A DNA stretch of 64,000 bases from Coriobacteriaceae bacterium. GTDB taxonomy: Bacteria > Actinomycetota > Coriobacteriia > Coriobacteriales > Coriobacteriaceae. Below, one piece after another: positions 1-8,806 of this stretch. The stretch spans positions 2,232,001 through 2,296,000 of the forward strand of contig DAJPFV010000001.1 of assembly GCA_025993015.1 (NCBI GenBank), read 5' to 3'. A program made the position numbers and the translations under genes. Every line of letters begins with the position of its first letter. The stretch's first letter is position 1. The notes beneath the pieces were generated by a model. It made no database searches. It was given only the letters and a program-made list of their open reading frames with translations, and was not told the DNA's origin.

Positions 1-228
1 ATCGACCGTCTCGTCGGGGTTCGACACCATCAGGTGCGCGTCGACCGGTACATCGGTGGAGCGCTTGACGGCCTTGAGGATGTCGACGCCAAAGGTGAGG
101 TTGCCGGTAAAGTGACCGTCCATAACGTCGAAGTGGACGTAGTCGGCACCGGCGATCTTGTCGAGCTCGCCCTTGAGGTTGGCCATATCGGCCGAAAGGA
201 CGGACGGAGCGATTTTGATGGAACCCAT
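1..228 (-). CDS. rpe: Ribulose-phosphate 3-epimerase, N-terminal part (runs off left edge)
   Basis: The first 76 codons are visible. The protein opens MGSIKIAPSVLSADMANL and continues to HFDVMDGHF and DAHLMVSNPDE, the conserved start of ribulose-5-phosphate 3-epimerase, which interconverts ribulose-5-P and xylulose-5-P in the cytosolic pentose phosphate pathway. The HFDVMDG segment carries a metal and substrate ligand of the TIM barrel. The ATG at 226-228 has an AAAGG-type ribosome site about 8 bases upstream. It lies 18 bp after the gpsA stop and is probably the distal gene of the same operon. The remainder lies beyond the window, so integrity cannot be judged. Confidence 0.85.
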   Translation of the reverse strand, partial: MGSIKIAPSVLSADMANLKGELDKIAGADYVHFDVMDGHFTGNLTFGVDILKAVKRSTDVPVDAHLMVSNPDETVD

Positions 229-246
229 GGTAGAAGCCTTTCTGCG

Positions 247-1254
247 CTAGTCGGTGAGTCCGTAGAACTCTTGAGAAGGGACGCGGTCGGTGAGAATCTC
301 GAGCGCCCTATCCAAAGTAACACCGTTGTAGAGCGTTTGCTCCACGGCAAAGGTGAGCGGAATGTCTACGCCCAGCGAACGGGCGAGTTCGCTCACGCTG
401 CGGGCGGCGACGGCGCCCTCGACAACCATATGCGTGCGCGTCTGGTACTCGTCGAGCGAAACGCCGTGGGCAAACTCGTAGCCAAAGGTGCGGTTGCGCG
501 AATGCTCGGAGGTGCAGGTGGCAATGAGGTCACCCATGCCGGCAAGTCCCATGCAGGTCATAGCTTGACCGCCGCGGGCATGCACCAGACGGCTAATCTC
601 GGCCAGGCCGCGCGTCATGATAAGGGCGAGCGTGTTGTCGCCGGCACCGGTGCCGGCGGAGATGCCGCACACGATGGCGATGACATTTTTCATGGCGCCG
701 CAGACCTCGACACCGGTCATGTCTTGCGACAGATAGATGCGAAAGGCCGTGGACAGGAGCAGGTCCTTAAAGGTCTCCCCTATCTGCGGATCTTCGCTGG
801 CGATGACGGCGGCAGAAAGTCCACCGCGGCAGATTTCCTCAGCATGGTTGGGGCCCGAGAGCGCCGCCACGCGCGACTCGTTGCCGATCTCGCTGGCGAT
901 GACCTCGCTCATGAGCAGGCCAGACTCGGGCTCAATGCCCTTGGTGAGGCAGAGCACCGGGGTGCCGGCGGCGATGAAGGGTGCTGCCTGATGACATACG
1001 CTGCGCAGGTGTGTGGAGGGCACGGCAAAGATAATGGAGTCGGCGCCGTCGAGCGCCTGCGACAGGTCCGTGGTGGCGACAACGTTGCCGGGCAGCTCGT
1101 AGTCCACCAGATACCGGGGATTGCGGTGCTCGCCATTGATGCCGGCGGCCGTCTGCTCGCTATGGGCCCACATGGTCACGCGCTCGGCTCGCGCTGCAGC
1201 AAGGCCGGCGACGGCGGTTCCCCAGGAGCCAGAGCCAATCAGCGCAACATTCAT
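247..1254 (-). CDS. gpsA: Glycerol-3-phosphate dehydrogenase [NAD(P)+]
   Basis: 335 aa, the usual length of bacterial GpsA, which reduces dihydroxyacetone phosphate to sn-glycerol-3-phosphate for phospholipid synthesis in the cytosol. The N-terminal Rossmann motif GSGSWG is at residues 7-12, SGPNHAEE at 133-140 corresponds to the family SGPSFAxE block, and the catalytic lysine is in GAMKN (K189). It follows plsY with a 9-bp gap. The two enzymes make and then acylate glycerol-3-P, so their adjacency fits one pathway. Confidence 0.95.
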   Translation of the reverse strand: MNVALIGSGSWGTAVAGLAAARAERVTMWAHSEQTAAGINGEHRNPRYLVDYELPGNVVATTDLSQALDGADSIIFAVPSTHLRSVCHQAAPFIAAGTPVLCLTKGIEPESGLLMSEVIASEIGNESRVAALSGPNHAEEICRGGLSAAVIASEDPQIGETFKDLLLSTAFRIYLSQDMTGVEVCGAMKNVIAIVCGISAGTGAGDNTLALIMTRGLAEISRLVHARGGQAMTCMGLAGMGDLIATCTSEHSRNRTFGYEFAHGVSLDEYQTRTHMVVEGAVAARSVSELARSLGVDIPLTFAVEQTLYNGVTLDRALEILTDRVPSQEFYGLTD

Positions 1255-1263
1255 GACTCTCTC

Positions 1264-1947
1264 CTACTTATCGTCGGGCTCGGTGACGCGCTTGGTAAAC
1301 GAGAGCTTGGACTCCTTACCCGTCATGAGCTTTTTGATGTTCGCACGATGGGCCCACACCACAGTAATGCCGATCAGCGCCATGCAAAACTTAAGTCCGA
1401 GGCTGCTGTACGGAAAGACCGCGCAGGCAGCGATGGGAAGACCGATGGCCGCGGCAAGCGAGCCCACCGACACAAACTTTGTGATGGCGACGGCCACGAT
1501 AAACATGCCCAGCAGCGACAGGCCAATAGGCCAGTACCAGGCGAGGATGACGCCCAGACCAACTGCGATGCCCTTGCCGCCATGGAAGTTGAGGTAGGGC
1601 GAGAAGATATGGCCCCACACGGCTGCCAGGCAGATGACGCCGAGCATCCAGTCGCCGGCGGCACCGGGGGCCATAATGCTCACGGGGAAGCCATAGCCCA
1701 AGTCGGCAATGAGCGGACGCGCGATAAGGACGCAGATGGCGCCCTTAAGGCAGTCGAGCAGCAGCGTGAGCGCGGCCACCTTGGGGCCGGCCACGCGCAG
1801 AGCGTTGGTGGTGCCGATGTTGCCGGAGCCCGCCTTACGAATGTCCGTGTGGTTGAACACGCGGCCCAGGATCAGACCAAACGGAATCGCCCCGATAAAG
1901 AACGAGACCACGGCGCAGATGGCGGTCAGAAGAATCGGATTATGCAT
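1264..1947 (-). CDS. plsY: Glycerol-3-phosphate acyltransferase PlsY
   Basis: 227 aa from the chosen start MHNPILL. A longer reading is possible, but this ATG has an AAGGAG site 7 bases upstream. PlsY transfers the acyl group of acyl-phosphate to glycerol-3-P, the first committed step of phospholipid synthesis, in the membrane. The sequence is hydrophobic with several membrane segments and carries the family motifs GSGNIGTTNALR, NFHGGKG and AHRAN. It overlaps the der stop by 8 bp and precedes gpsA. It is slightly longer than typical PlsY, the extra length lying in the middle and at the C terminus. Confidence 0.93.
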   Translation of the reverse strand: MHNPILLTAICAVVSFFIGAIPFGLILGRVFNHTDIRKAGSGNIGTTNALRVAGPKVAALTLLLDCLKGAICVLIARPLIADLGYGFPVSIMAPGAAGDWMLGVICLAAVWGHIFSPYLNFHGGKGIAVGLGVILAWYWPIGLSLLGMFIVAVAITKFVSVGSLAAAIGLPIAACAVFPYSSLGLKFCMALIGITVVWAHRANIKKLMTGKESKLSFTKRVTEPDDK

Positions 1948-3274
1948 CCTTTTGCTCCTTCTTCCTAAAGAAGAGTCGAATGGGCGTGCCGGCAAAGTCG
2001 AAGGTCGAGCGCATGCGGTTCTCCACGTAGCGCTGGTAGGTGTCGTTAACCAGGTCGCTGTGGTTGACGAAGAACGTGAACGTTGGCGGGTTGACGCCCG
2101 TCTGGGTCACGTAGTGCATGCGCAGGCGGCGCTTGCCGTCCACCACGGTATGACCGAACTCGCGCAGGTCGGTGAGGAACGTGTTGAGGCGCGAGGTGCT
2201 AATCTTCTGCGAGCGCGTCTTCTCGGCGGCGTCGACCATGGCCCAGATCTTCTCGACGCTGCGGCCGGTCAGGGCAGAGATGCGCAGGTACTGGGCCCAG
2301 GGAGCCATGACGCCCAGACGGCGGTCGATGGTCTCCATGCAGGCCTCGCGCTTGCGGTCATCGTCGAGCAGGTCCCACTTGTTGAGCAGCACCACGATGG
2401 CGCAGCCGCGCTCGATGGCCAAGCCCATGACCTTCTGATCCTGCTCGGTAACGCCCACGGAGGCGTCGACGACGAGCAGCGCCACGTCGGCGCGGTCGAT
2501 GGCGCGCAGGCCGCGGACCATGGAGTAGTACTCGATGTTCTCGTACACGGTGCTCTTCTTGCGAATGCCCGCGGTGTCGACCATGCGGTAGTGCTTGCCG
2601 TTGCGCTCAACGACGGTGTCGATGGCGTCGCGCGTCGTGCCGGCAATGTTGGACACGATAGAGCGGTCGGCGCCCAGGATGCGGTTGAACAGCGACGACT
2701 TACCGGCATTGGGGCGGCCGATGATGGCGACGTTCAGCGCGTCGGGGAACTCATCGGCGACCTCGTCCTCTTCCTCAGGAAGCAGGGCCACGATGTCGTC
2801 GAGCAGGTCGCCGGTGCCGTGGCCGTGCAGCGCCGAGAGCGGCGTGGGCTCGCCGATACCGAGCGAATAGAACTCCCAGATGCTGTCGTTCTCGCGATCG
2901 GGGTTGTCGAGCTTGTTCACCAGCAGAAAGACCGGCTTGTCGCAGCGCTTGAGCATGCGAGCGACCGACTCGTCCTCCTCGGTGACGCCGGTGCGGCCGT
3001 CGACCACAAACAGGATGACGGCGGCTTCCTCGGCGGCGGCGAGCGCCTGGTCGCGGATGGACGTGGCAAACACGTCATCGCTCTTGAGCGGCTCGATGCC
3101 GCCCGTGTCGACGATGGTGAACTCGCGGCCGTTCCAATCGGCCGTGTGGTACGAGCGGTCGCGCGTGACGCCGCGGGACTCGTGGACGATGGCGTCCGAG
3201 GTCTGGGCCAGGCGGTTAACGAGCGTGGACTTGCCCACGTTGGGGCGTCCGACGACGGCGACGATAGGTTTCAT
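1940..3274 (-). CDS. der: Ribosome biogenesis GTPase Der (EngA)
   Basis: 444 aa from MKPIVAVVG. AAAGGAG lies just upstream, and the longer open frame upstream has no family match. Der has two tandem GTPase domains and a KH-like C terminus and acts in 50S subunit maturation. The first P-loop GRPNVGKS is at residues 9-16 and a second, GRPNAGKS, opens domain 2. DTAGIRKKS and NKWD are also visible. It lies between the radical-SAM gene and plsY, a neighbourhood where Der commonly sits beside plsY and gpsA. Confidence 0.96.
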   Translation of the reverse strand: MKPIVAVVGRPNVGKSTLVNRLAQTSDAIVHESRGVTRDRSYHTADWNGREFTIVDTGGIEPLKSDDVFATSIRDQALAAAEEAAVILFVVDGRTGVTEEDESVARMLKRCDKPVFLLVNKLDNPDRENDSIWEFYSLGIGEPTPLSALHGHGTGDLLDDIVALLPEEEDEVADEFPDALNVAIIGRPNAGKSSLFNRILGADRSIVSNIAGTTRDAIDTVVERNGKHYRMVDTAGIRKKSTVYENIEYYSMVRGLRAIDRADVALLVVDASVGVTEQDQKVMGLAIERGCAIVVLLNKWDLLDDDRKREACMETIDRRLGVMAPWAQYLRISALTGRSVEKIWAMVDAAEKTRSQKISTSRLNTFLTDLREFGHTVVDGKRRLRMHYVTQTGVNPPTFTFFVNHSDLVNDTYQRYVENRMRSTFDFAGTPIRLFFRKKEQKDA

Positions 3275-3284
3275 CTGCTCTCCT

Positions 3285-4727
3285 TTAATGGGTAGGGTCA
3301 GTGGAAGTGTTAGAGTCTGCGGGCACAATGCCAAGAATGCGCTCCAGGGTATCGAGCAGCTCATGCGGCATGGTCGACACCACATGAACCTCGGCGCCGC
3401 GACTGGTAAGGTTTGCGAGTAAATCGTCACGATGATACTCGTCAAGCGTCATGCCGTCAGCGTTGAACATGAGCTTAGGCACAAAGAGCATAACCCCCGA
3501 CAGGTCTTGGGGCAGCTGCTCCAGAATGTCACACGCGACGATGAGGCCGGTCACGTCTACGTTTCCGCCAAAGTAGCGGTTCTTGATGGCCGTGACAGTG
3601 CCGGCGAGTCCCTGGGGCGATTCCACAAAGCGGGCTACCGTGTCGCGTGCGCTGGCGCCGGAGAGGCACAGCAGGTGCTGGCTGCGGAGGGCGATGCCAG
3701 AGCGGACGCGGGCCAGACGCTCGGCGTCGGTTGCAAGCACGTCGTCGGTCTCGTCCAGATATGAGCGGATCATGCCGATGCCGTCGTAGTACTGCGGGTA
3801 GCCGTCGTAAAAGTCAGCCTCGGGAGGATCGATGCCAGCGTCCAGATAGAACTCGTCGCTCATCTGGAAGGTGTGGCGGCCAAAGCGCTCATAGGCGCGG
3901 TCCTGGAACGGTCGGATCATGGCAATGGTCTCGCGCGCTAGCTCGGGCTTGTCGCTGTAGGACCAGCTAAAACGCTTCTGATGCTTGGTAAAACCGAGCG
4001 GCACGATGCCCAGGCTTGTGATTTGCTCGTGCTCCTCGCAAAAGCGCAGGGTCTTTTCCAGCTCCTCGCCGTCGTTCATGCCGGGGCAGAGCACGATCTG
4101 CGCGTGGATTTCGATGCCCGCAGCCATGATGGCCTCGAGCACATCCATGCCGCGCTGGGCGTTGCGGCCCATCATGCGGCGGCGGACGTCGGGGCTCACG
4201 GCGTGGACCGACACGTTCATGGGGCTCATATTGCGGTCGATGACGTTTTGCACGTCCTCGTCGGAGAGGTTCGTGAGCGTAACAAAATTGCCCTGCAAAA
4301 AGCTCAGACGATAGTCGTCGTCGCGGATGTAGAGCGTGGAGCGACCGCCCTTGGGCAGCATCGTCATAAAGCAGAACACGCAGGCGTTGACGCAGGTGCG
4401 CATGCCGTCGAAGATGGGGCCATCGAACTCCAGGCCCCAGTCCTCGCCGGGAAAGCGATCGAGCTCAACGGGGGTGACGGTGCCGTCGCGCGGATCGAAA
4501 ACCTCCAGCTCGACGGTGTCGTCGTCTGCCTCCCAGAGCCACACGATCATATCGGTCAGCTGCTCGCCGTTGACCGCAAGCACGCGCATGCCCGGCTCGA
4601 TACCCACATCCCATGCGGGCGATTCGGGACGTACGTTCTTAACGAGCGCGCCCTCACCCGGCTCGGGGTCGCGGCTGCGCCCGTAATCGGCCACCTCGGC
4701 GGCGTATGCGGGTACGGTCTGGTCCAT
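3285..4727 (-). CDS. PDZ / radical SAM / DUF512 protein
   Basis: 480 aa from MDQTVPAY, which starts 2 bp after the ispH stop. Domain order: PDZ-like segment (about residues 25-75), a CX3CX2C cluster (C112, C116, C119) where a radical-SAM iron-sulfur site is expected, a TIM-barrel-like middle, then the DUF512 C-terminal domain. The family (TIGR03279-like) is conserved in actinobacteria, firmicutes and cyanobacteria, but its reaction is unknown to me. Placement directly before der and after ispH suggests a link to iron-sulfur or ribosome maturation enzymes, which is inference only. Confidence 0.85.
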   Translation of the reverse strand: MDQTVPAYAAEVADYGRSRDPEPGEGALVKNVRPESPAWDVGIEPGMRVLAVNGEQLTDMIVWLWEADDDTVELEVFDPRDGTVTPVELDRFPGEDWGLEFDGPIFDGMRTCVNACVFCFMTMLPKGGRSTLYIRDDDYRLSFLQGNFVTLTNLSDEDVQNVIDRNMSPMNVSVHAVSPDVRRRMMGRNAQRGMDVLEAIMAAGIEIHAQIVLCPGMNDGEELEKTLRFCEEHEQITSLGIVPLGFTKHQKRFSWSYSDKPELARETIAMIRPFQDRAYERFGRHTFQMSDEFYLDAGIDPPEADFYDGYPQYYDGIGMIRSYLDETDDVLATDAERLARVRSGIALRSQHLLCLSGASARDTVARFVESPQGLAGTVTAIKNRYFGGNVDVTGLIVACDILEQLPQDLSGVMLFVPKLMFNADGMTLDEYHRDDLLANLTSRGAEVHVVSTMPHELLDTLERILGIVPADSNTSTDPTH

Positions 4728-4729
4728 GG

Positions 4730-5629
4730 TTAGCGGCAAAGCTCCTTGATGCGCTCGACGGCGCGCTCGATGTGTTCTTGTGGGGTGGAGGCTCCGGCGG
4801 TGATGCCGATGTGGTGAGCGTCGGTAAACCACGCGGCCTGGAGCTCGGATGCCTCTTCGATGTGATGTGTATGCTCACAGACGTTGGCGCAGATCTGTGC
4901 CAAACGACGTGTGTTACCCGAGTTCTTTCCGCCCACCACAACCATGCAATCACAGCGTTTGGCAAGTGATGCGGCTGCCTGCTGGCGCTCGCTAGTGGCG
5001 GCGCAGATGGTGTTGATCACACGCAGCTCCTGCACGCGCGGGGTGATGGCAGACACGACCTCGGCGAGGTTCTGTGCGGTCTGGGTGGTCTGCACAACCA
5101 GACCCACCTTGCCCTTGAGCGACAAGGCGTTGGCGTCGGCGGCACAGCTCACGACCTGCGCATCATTGCCGGCGTGGCCCAGAATACCCTCGACCTCGGG
5201 GTGACCAGGCTCGCCTACGACCACCACGCGGTAGCCCTCGCGCACCAGACGCTCGGCTGCCATATGGACCTTCTTGACGTAAGGGCAGGTGGCGTCGACG
5301 ACGTTAAGGCCACGCTCGCGAGCGGTATCGATGACCTGTGGCACCACGCCGTGGGCGCGGATGATCACGGTGCCGGTTGTGGCGTCGTCCAGGGTTTCGG
5401 CCAAGCCAACGCCTGCCTCAGCGAGCTCGCGTACCACGATGGGGTTATGGATGAGCGGACCCAAGGTATGGACCTGAGTGCTCTCCCCTGCCTGCGGCGC
5501 GGCGGCCAGCGCCATGTCGAGCGCACGCTGTACGCCGTAGCAAGTGCCGGCGTGGGCGGCGATCTCAATGGTAGGCGCGATTGCCTGGTCGGACGCAGTC
5601 GCGGCGGTGTTCGTTGCGTTCTCGCTCAT
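4730..5629 (-). CDS. ispH: 4-hydroxy-3-methylbut-2-enyl diphosphate reductase
   Basis: 299 aa from MSENATNT. This start lies 2 bp after the upstream stop; ten more codons are open upstream but would overlap that gene. IspH is the last enzyme of the MEP isoprenoid pathway, reducing HMBPP to IPP and DMAPP with a 4Fe-4S cluster. The three cluster cysteines sit in AGTCYGV (C30), DATCPYV and NTICAATS, and the TSERQ motif follows the third. The short N-terminal extension rich in Thr/Ala before IEIAAHAG is unremarkable. Confidence 0.95.
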   Translation of the reverse strand: MSENATNTAATASDQAIAPTIEIAAHAGTCYGVQRALDMALAAAPQAGESTQVHTLGPLIHNPIVVRELAEAGVGLAETLDDATTGTVIIRAHGVVPQVIDTARERGLNVVDATCPYVKKVHMAAERLVREGYRVVVVGEPGHPEVEGILGHAGNDAQVVSCAADANALSLKGKVGLVVQTTQTAQNLAEVVSAITPRVQELRVINTICAATSERQQAAASLAKRCDCMVVVGGKNSGNTRRLAQICANVCEHTHHIEEASELQAAWFTDAHHIGITAGASTPQEHIERAVERIKELCR

Positions 5630-5631
5630 GG

Positions 5632-6360
5632 CTAGAACCTGCCCGGATGCTCGTCGCACAGCTCGTCGCGCATGGTGTAGACGCGGTCCATAGCCTCGGT
5701 CTCAAACCATGCCAAGCGCTCTGTGCGCTTGAGTCCGGCCGGTGCGTCGGAAAGCGAGACGGCCTTGCCGGCGCGAATCCAGCACTTCTTGGGGCGCATG
5801 AGCTTTTTGCCCTTTGGCGTAATGTCGGACCAGCCGCAGATGGCGAGTGGGTTGACAGGCGCCTTGCCCATCTGGGCGATGAGCGCAAAGCCGCCGTGGA
5901 CCTCGGGCTTGATCTCGCGCGAACGGATGCGCGTGCCCTCGGGGAAGATCAGGACGTCCTCGCCGCGCTGCAACGCGTGCTGGGCGGCGCGCAGGCACTT
6001 CATGTCGGCGGTGCCGCGCTCGACGGGAATGCCGCCCACGCGGCTAAAGGCCCAGCGCACGATCTTGGTCTTGGCGAACTCGGACTTAAAGATGGGGCGC
6101 ACGCGGCGGCCGCCAAAGAACAGGGCGGTTTCCACGGCGAGCACCTCGGCCATCGAGGTGTGGTTGCAGATGACTACGCTGCCGTGGCCTTCCTGGCGCT
6201 CAAACAGCAGATCGGCGTCCTCCACCTTCCAGCGCCACATGAGCTTGGAGAAGGCCCATAGGATCGCCATGACCACGACGACGGTGCCGCGGATGAGCGC
6301 CGGGAACTCGGCGTAGGGGGCGTTGTAATAGTCCTCGGGCGTCTGCTTAAACAGGCGCAT
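5632..6360 (-). CDS. plsC: 1-acyl-sn-glycerol-3-phosphate acyltransferase family protein
   Basis: 242 aa with one N-terminal membrane segment (about residues 24-38), typical of PlsC, which makes phosphatidic acid from lysophosphatidic acid. Visible motifs: NHTSMAE (block I), an arginine-containing block II region, and FPEGTR (block III). Block I is unusual because the family consensus is NHxxxxD and here the final residue is Glu. A perfect AAAGGAGG site precedes the ATG. The gene lies 3 bp after cmk. The plsC symbol is by family and the exact acyl acceptor is not proven. Confidence 0.82.
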   Translation of the reverse strand: MRLFKQTPEDYYNAPYAEFPALIRGTVVVVMAILWAFSKLMWRWKVEDADLLFERQEGHGSVVICNHTSMAEVLAVETALFFGGRRVRPIFKSEFAKTKIVRWAFSRVGGIPVERGTADMKCLRAAQHALQRGEDVLIFPEGTRIRSREIKPEVHGGFALIAQMGKAPVNPLAICGWSDITPKGKKLMRPKKCWIRAGKAVSLSDAPAGLKRTERLAWFETEAMDRVYTMRDELCDEHPGRF

Positions 6361-6363
6361 GGG

Positions 6364-7050
6364 CTACCTCCTTTGGTTGATGAGGTCCTCGATGATGCGT
6401 ACGACCTCGTCGATGGTATGGGCGGTGGAGTCGACGTGCACGGCGTCCTCGGCGGGCACGAGCGGGGCGACCTCGCGGCTGCTGTCGAGCTTGTCGCGCT
6501 GCTTGAGGGCGTCGAGGGTCTCGTCGACCTCGGCCTCGAGCTGCTTGGCGGTCAGCGGCTGGGCGTCGTTTTGGTGGCGCTGCAGCACGCGGCGGCGGGC
6601 GCGTTCACGCGGGTCTGCCGTCAGGAAGACCTTGACCTGCGCGTTGGGGAACACGACGGTGCCGATGTCGCGACCCTCGGCCACGATATCGCGGTCCTCG
6701 GCGGCGCGGCGCTGGTGAATGAGCATGGCGGCGCGCACACCCGGGTAGGCCGAGACCTTGGAGACGTTGGCATCGACCTGCGGGGTACGGATGGCGGCCG
6801 AGGCGTCCACGCCGTCGATGGTCAGGCGCGTGTCCTCGCCGGTGCCGTTGGTAAAGCGGATCTCGATCTGCTCGGCGAGGGCGTCGATGGCCGCCTCGTC
6901 GTCCAGATCGATGCCGCGGTCGAGTGCGGCAAAGGTGACGGCGCGATACATGGCGCCCGTGTCGAGCTTGTTAAAGCCCAGCTGGCGGGCAATCTCCTTG
7001 GCGATGGTGGACTTGCCGGAACCGGCGGGGCCGTCGATGGCGACGATCAT
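6364..7050 (-). CDS. cmk: Cytidylate kinase
   Basis: 228 aa, standard length. The P-loop GPAGSGKS begins at residue 7 and the CMP-binding region LDTGAMYRAVT follows at about 31-41. AEGRDIGTVVFP matches the conserved Cmk block. It phosphorylates CMP and dCMP using ATP in the cytosol. The gene precedes the plsC-like gene by 3 bp and follows the pseudouridine synthase gene after a 66-bp gap, matching the common cmk-plsC-ispH and cmk-der neighbourhoods. Confidence 0.96.
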   Translation of the reverse strand: MIVAIDGPAGSGKSTIAKEIARQLGFNKLDTGAMYRAVTFAALDRGIDLDDEAAIDALAEQIEIRFTNGTGEDTRLTIDGVDASAAIRTPQVDANVSKVSAYPGVRAAMLIHQRRAAEDRDIVAEGRDIGTVVFPNAQVKVFLTADPRERARRRVLQRHQNDAQPLTAKQLEAEVDETLDALKQRDKLDSSREVAPLVPAEDAVHVDSTAHTIDEVVRIIEDLINQRR

Positions 7051-7116
7051 GCAATGCTTCCTTTCGGTGGTTGACGTGCTGGTATGGGACGCGAGTGTTG
7101 GGGTGCGGCGGGTTGC

Positions 7117-8079
7117 CTAGCCCGTGTAGCGCTCGCGATAGGTGTTGCGCTTTGGCGCGGAGCCGTGGCTGCCGTGGTGGCGGGTGCGGCTCGCGGGCGT
7201 GTCCTGGGGCTTGCCGCCGCGCTTGGTGCTGGCCTGCTTGGGCGGGATGCCGCCGTCTTTGAGGATCTGTACCTCGCGGTCGGTGAGCTCGCGCCACGAG
7301 CCCTTGGCCACGCCCTCGAGCTCCAGGCCGGCAAAGTTGCAGCGATGCAGACGGATCACCGGATGGTGGATCTTGCTCAACATGCGCTTGACCTGGTTCT
7401 TACGGCCCTCGCGGATGATGACCTCGACGGCGGTGGTGCCGGGCTTGACGCCCTGCGGCGCCACGGCCTCGGCCTCGCGTGCGTTGATAACGCGGCAGAT
7501 TGCCGGCTGACACAGGCCGTCGTCGAGCTCGATGCCGCGGCGGAGTGGTTCCAAATCGCGGTCGGTGAGGTGGCCGTCTACGAGGGCCTGGTAGGTCTTG
7601 TAGACGTGCTTGCTGGGGTGCAGCAGGTCCTGCGACAGGTCGCCGTCAGTGGTAAAGAGCAACAGGCCCGTGGTGTCGCGGTCCAGGCGGCCCACCGGGA
7701 AAAGTCCCGGAAAGCGGTCGCGGGGGACCAGGTCGGCCACGCAAGGGCGCTCCTGCGGGTCGCTCATGGTGGTGAGGTAGCCGGTCGGTTTGTAGAGCAT
7801 CAGGTACACAGCGCCCTGATTGAGCTTGACGGGCATACCGTCGACCTCGATGTGGTCGCGGTCGACATCGACCTTGGTGCCCAGCTCGGTCGTGACCTCG
7901 CCGTTGACGGTCACGCGGCCGGCGGTCATCAGGTCCTCGGAGCCACGGCGGCTCGCCACGCCCGCGCGCGCCAAAAAGCGCTGCAGGCGCATGGTGTGCG
8001 GGTAGACGGGCTGGGCGTCGGTTGCGGGTGCTGCGTTGCCCATGGCGCGCGTCTCCCCTACTTCGTTAGTCCTCGTCAT
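7117..8079 (-). CDS. rluB: 23S rRNA pseudouridine synthase, RsuA/RluB family
   Basis: 320 aa from the ATG at 8077-8079, chosen because GGAGG lies 6 bases upstream; it overlaps scpB by 14 bp. A later ATG at 8041-8043 is an alternative. After about 30 residues an S4 RNA-binding domain (MRLQRFLARAGVASRR) is followed by the catalytic pseudouridine synthase domain with GRLDRDTTG, whose first Asp is the catalytic residue. The C terminus ends in a basic, Gly/Arg/His-rich tail of about 45 residues, common in actinobacterial members. RluB or RsuA specificity cannot be told from sequence alone, but location after scpAB is typical for RluB. Confidence 0.88.
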   Translation of the reverse strand: MTRTNEVGETRAMGNAAPATDAQPVYPHTMRLQRFLARAGVASRRGSEDLMTAGRVTVNGEVTTELGTKVDVDRDHIEVDGMPVKLNQGAVYLMLYKPTGYLTTMSDPQERPCVADLVPRDRFPGLFPVGRLDRDTTGLLLFTTDGDLSQDLLHPSKHVYKTYQALVDGHLTDRDLEPLRRGIELDDGLCQPAICRVINAREAEAVAPQGVKPGTTAVEVIIREGRKNQVKRMLSKIHHPVIRLHRCNFAGLELEGVAKGSWRELTDREVQILKDGGIPPKQASTKRGGKPQDTPASRTRHHGSHGSAPKRNTYRERYTG

Positions 8080-8794
8080 GCAAATCCTCCGAGGTCTCGT
8101 CGACGACCAGGGTCTCCAAGTCCTCGACTGCCTCAACATCTTCAACATCGGTATCGAGCAACTCGCGCTCTTCGTCCAGATCCTCGGCCTGCTCCTCGAG
8201 CGTGGACTGAATGCTGCGGCCGCTCAGGCGCTCGCGGATAAATTGACGCGACTGCTCGTCGGGGGCAAACTGCTCCAGATCGGGAAGGTCGCGGGTGGAG
8301 CGCAGGCCGAACTTCTCCAAAAAAGCGTTGGTCGTGCCGTAAATGATGGCCTGACCGCGCTGGGGATCGCGGCCGAGCTCGCGCACGAGTCCCTTGTCAA
8401 CGAGCGACGCGATGACGCCGTCGGAGTTGACGCCGCGAATGCCCTTGACTACCTCGCGCGTGACAGGCTGGTGGTAGGCGATGACGGCGAGCGTCTCGAG
8501 CGCCGCCTGCGACAGCTTTTGCGTATCCCAGCTCAGCACATAGGCCTCGACAACATCGTGGTAGGCGGGGTGCGTAAACAGGCGCCAGCCGCCGGCGACC
8601 TCGCGCAGCTGAAAGCCGCGGTTGGCCTCCTCGTACTCAACCTTGAGCTCGGCCAAAAGCGAGGCGCACTCGCCGGGGGCGATATCCAGTGCGCCGGCCA
8701 GCGCGGGCGCACTCACCGGGTCACTCGACACCAGCAGCAGCGCCTCGAGGGCGCCCTTGAGGCTGTTTGCCTCCAGCGTGGACAGGTTTGACAT
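8066..8794 (-). CDS. scpB: Segregation and condensation protein B
   Basis: 242 aa. The winged-helix ScpB fold is recognisable from LKGALEALLLVSSDPV near the N terminus and SQAALETLAVIAYHQPVTR in the middle. ScpB dimers bind ScpA and the SMC ATPase to form condensin for chromosome segregation. The C terminus (from about residue 185) is strongly acidic and probably disordered. It follows scpA by 12 bp. Confidence 0.95.
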   Translation of the reverse strand: MSNLSTLEANSLKGALEALLLVSSDPVSAPALAGALDIAPGECASLLAELKVEYEEANRGFQLREVAGGWRLFTHPAYHDVVEAYVLSWDTQKLSQAALETLAVIAYHQPVTREVVKGIRGVNSDGVIASLVDKGLVRELGRDPQRGQAIIYGTTNAFLEKFGLRSTRDLPDLEQFAPDEQSRQFIRERLSGRSIQSTLEEQAEDLDEERELLDTDVEDVEAVEDLETLVVDETSEDLHDED

Positions 8795-8806
8795 GGTTGG
8801 TCGCTC

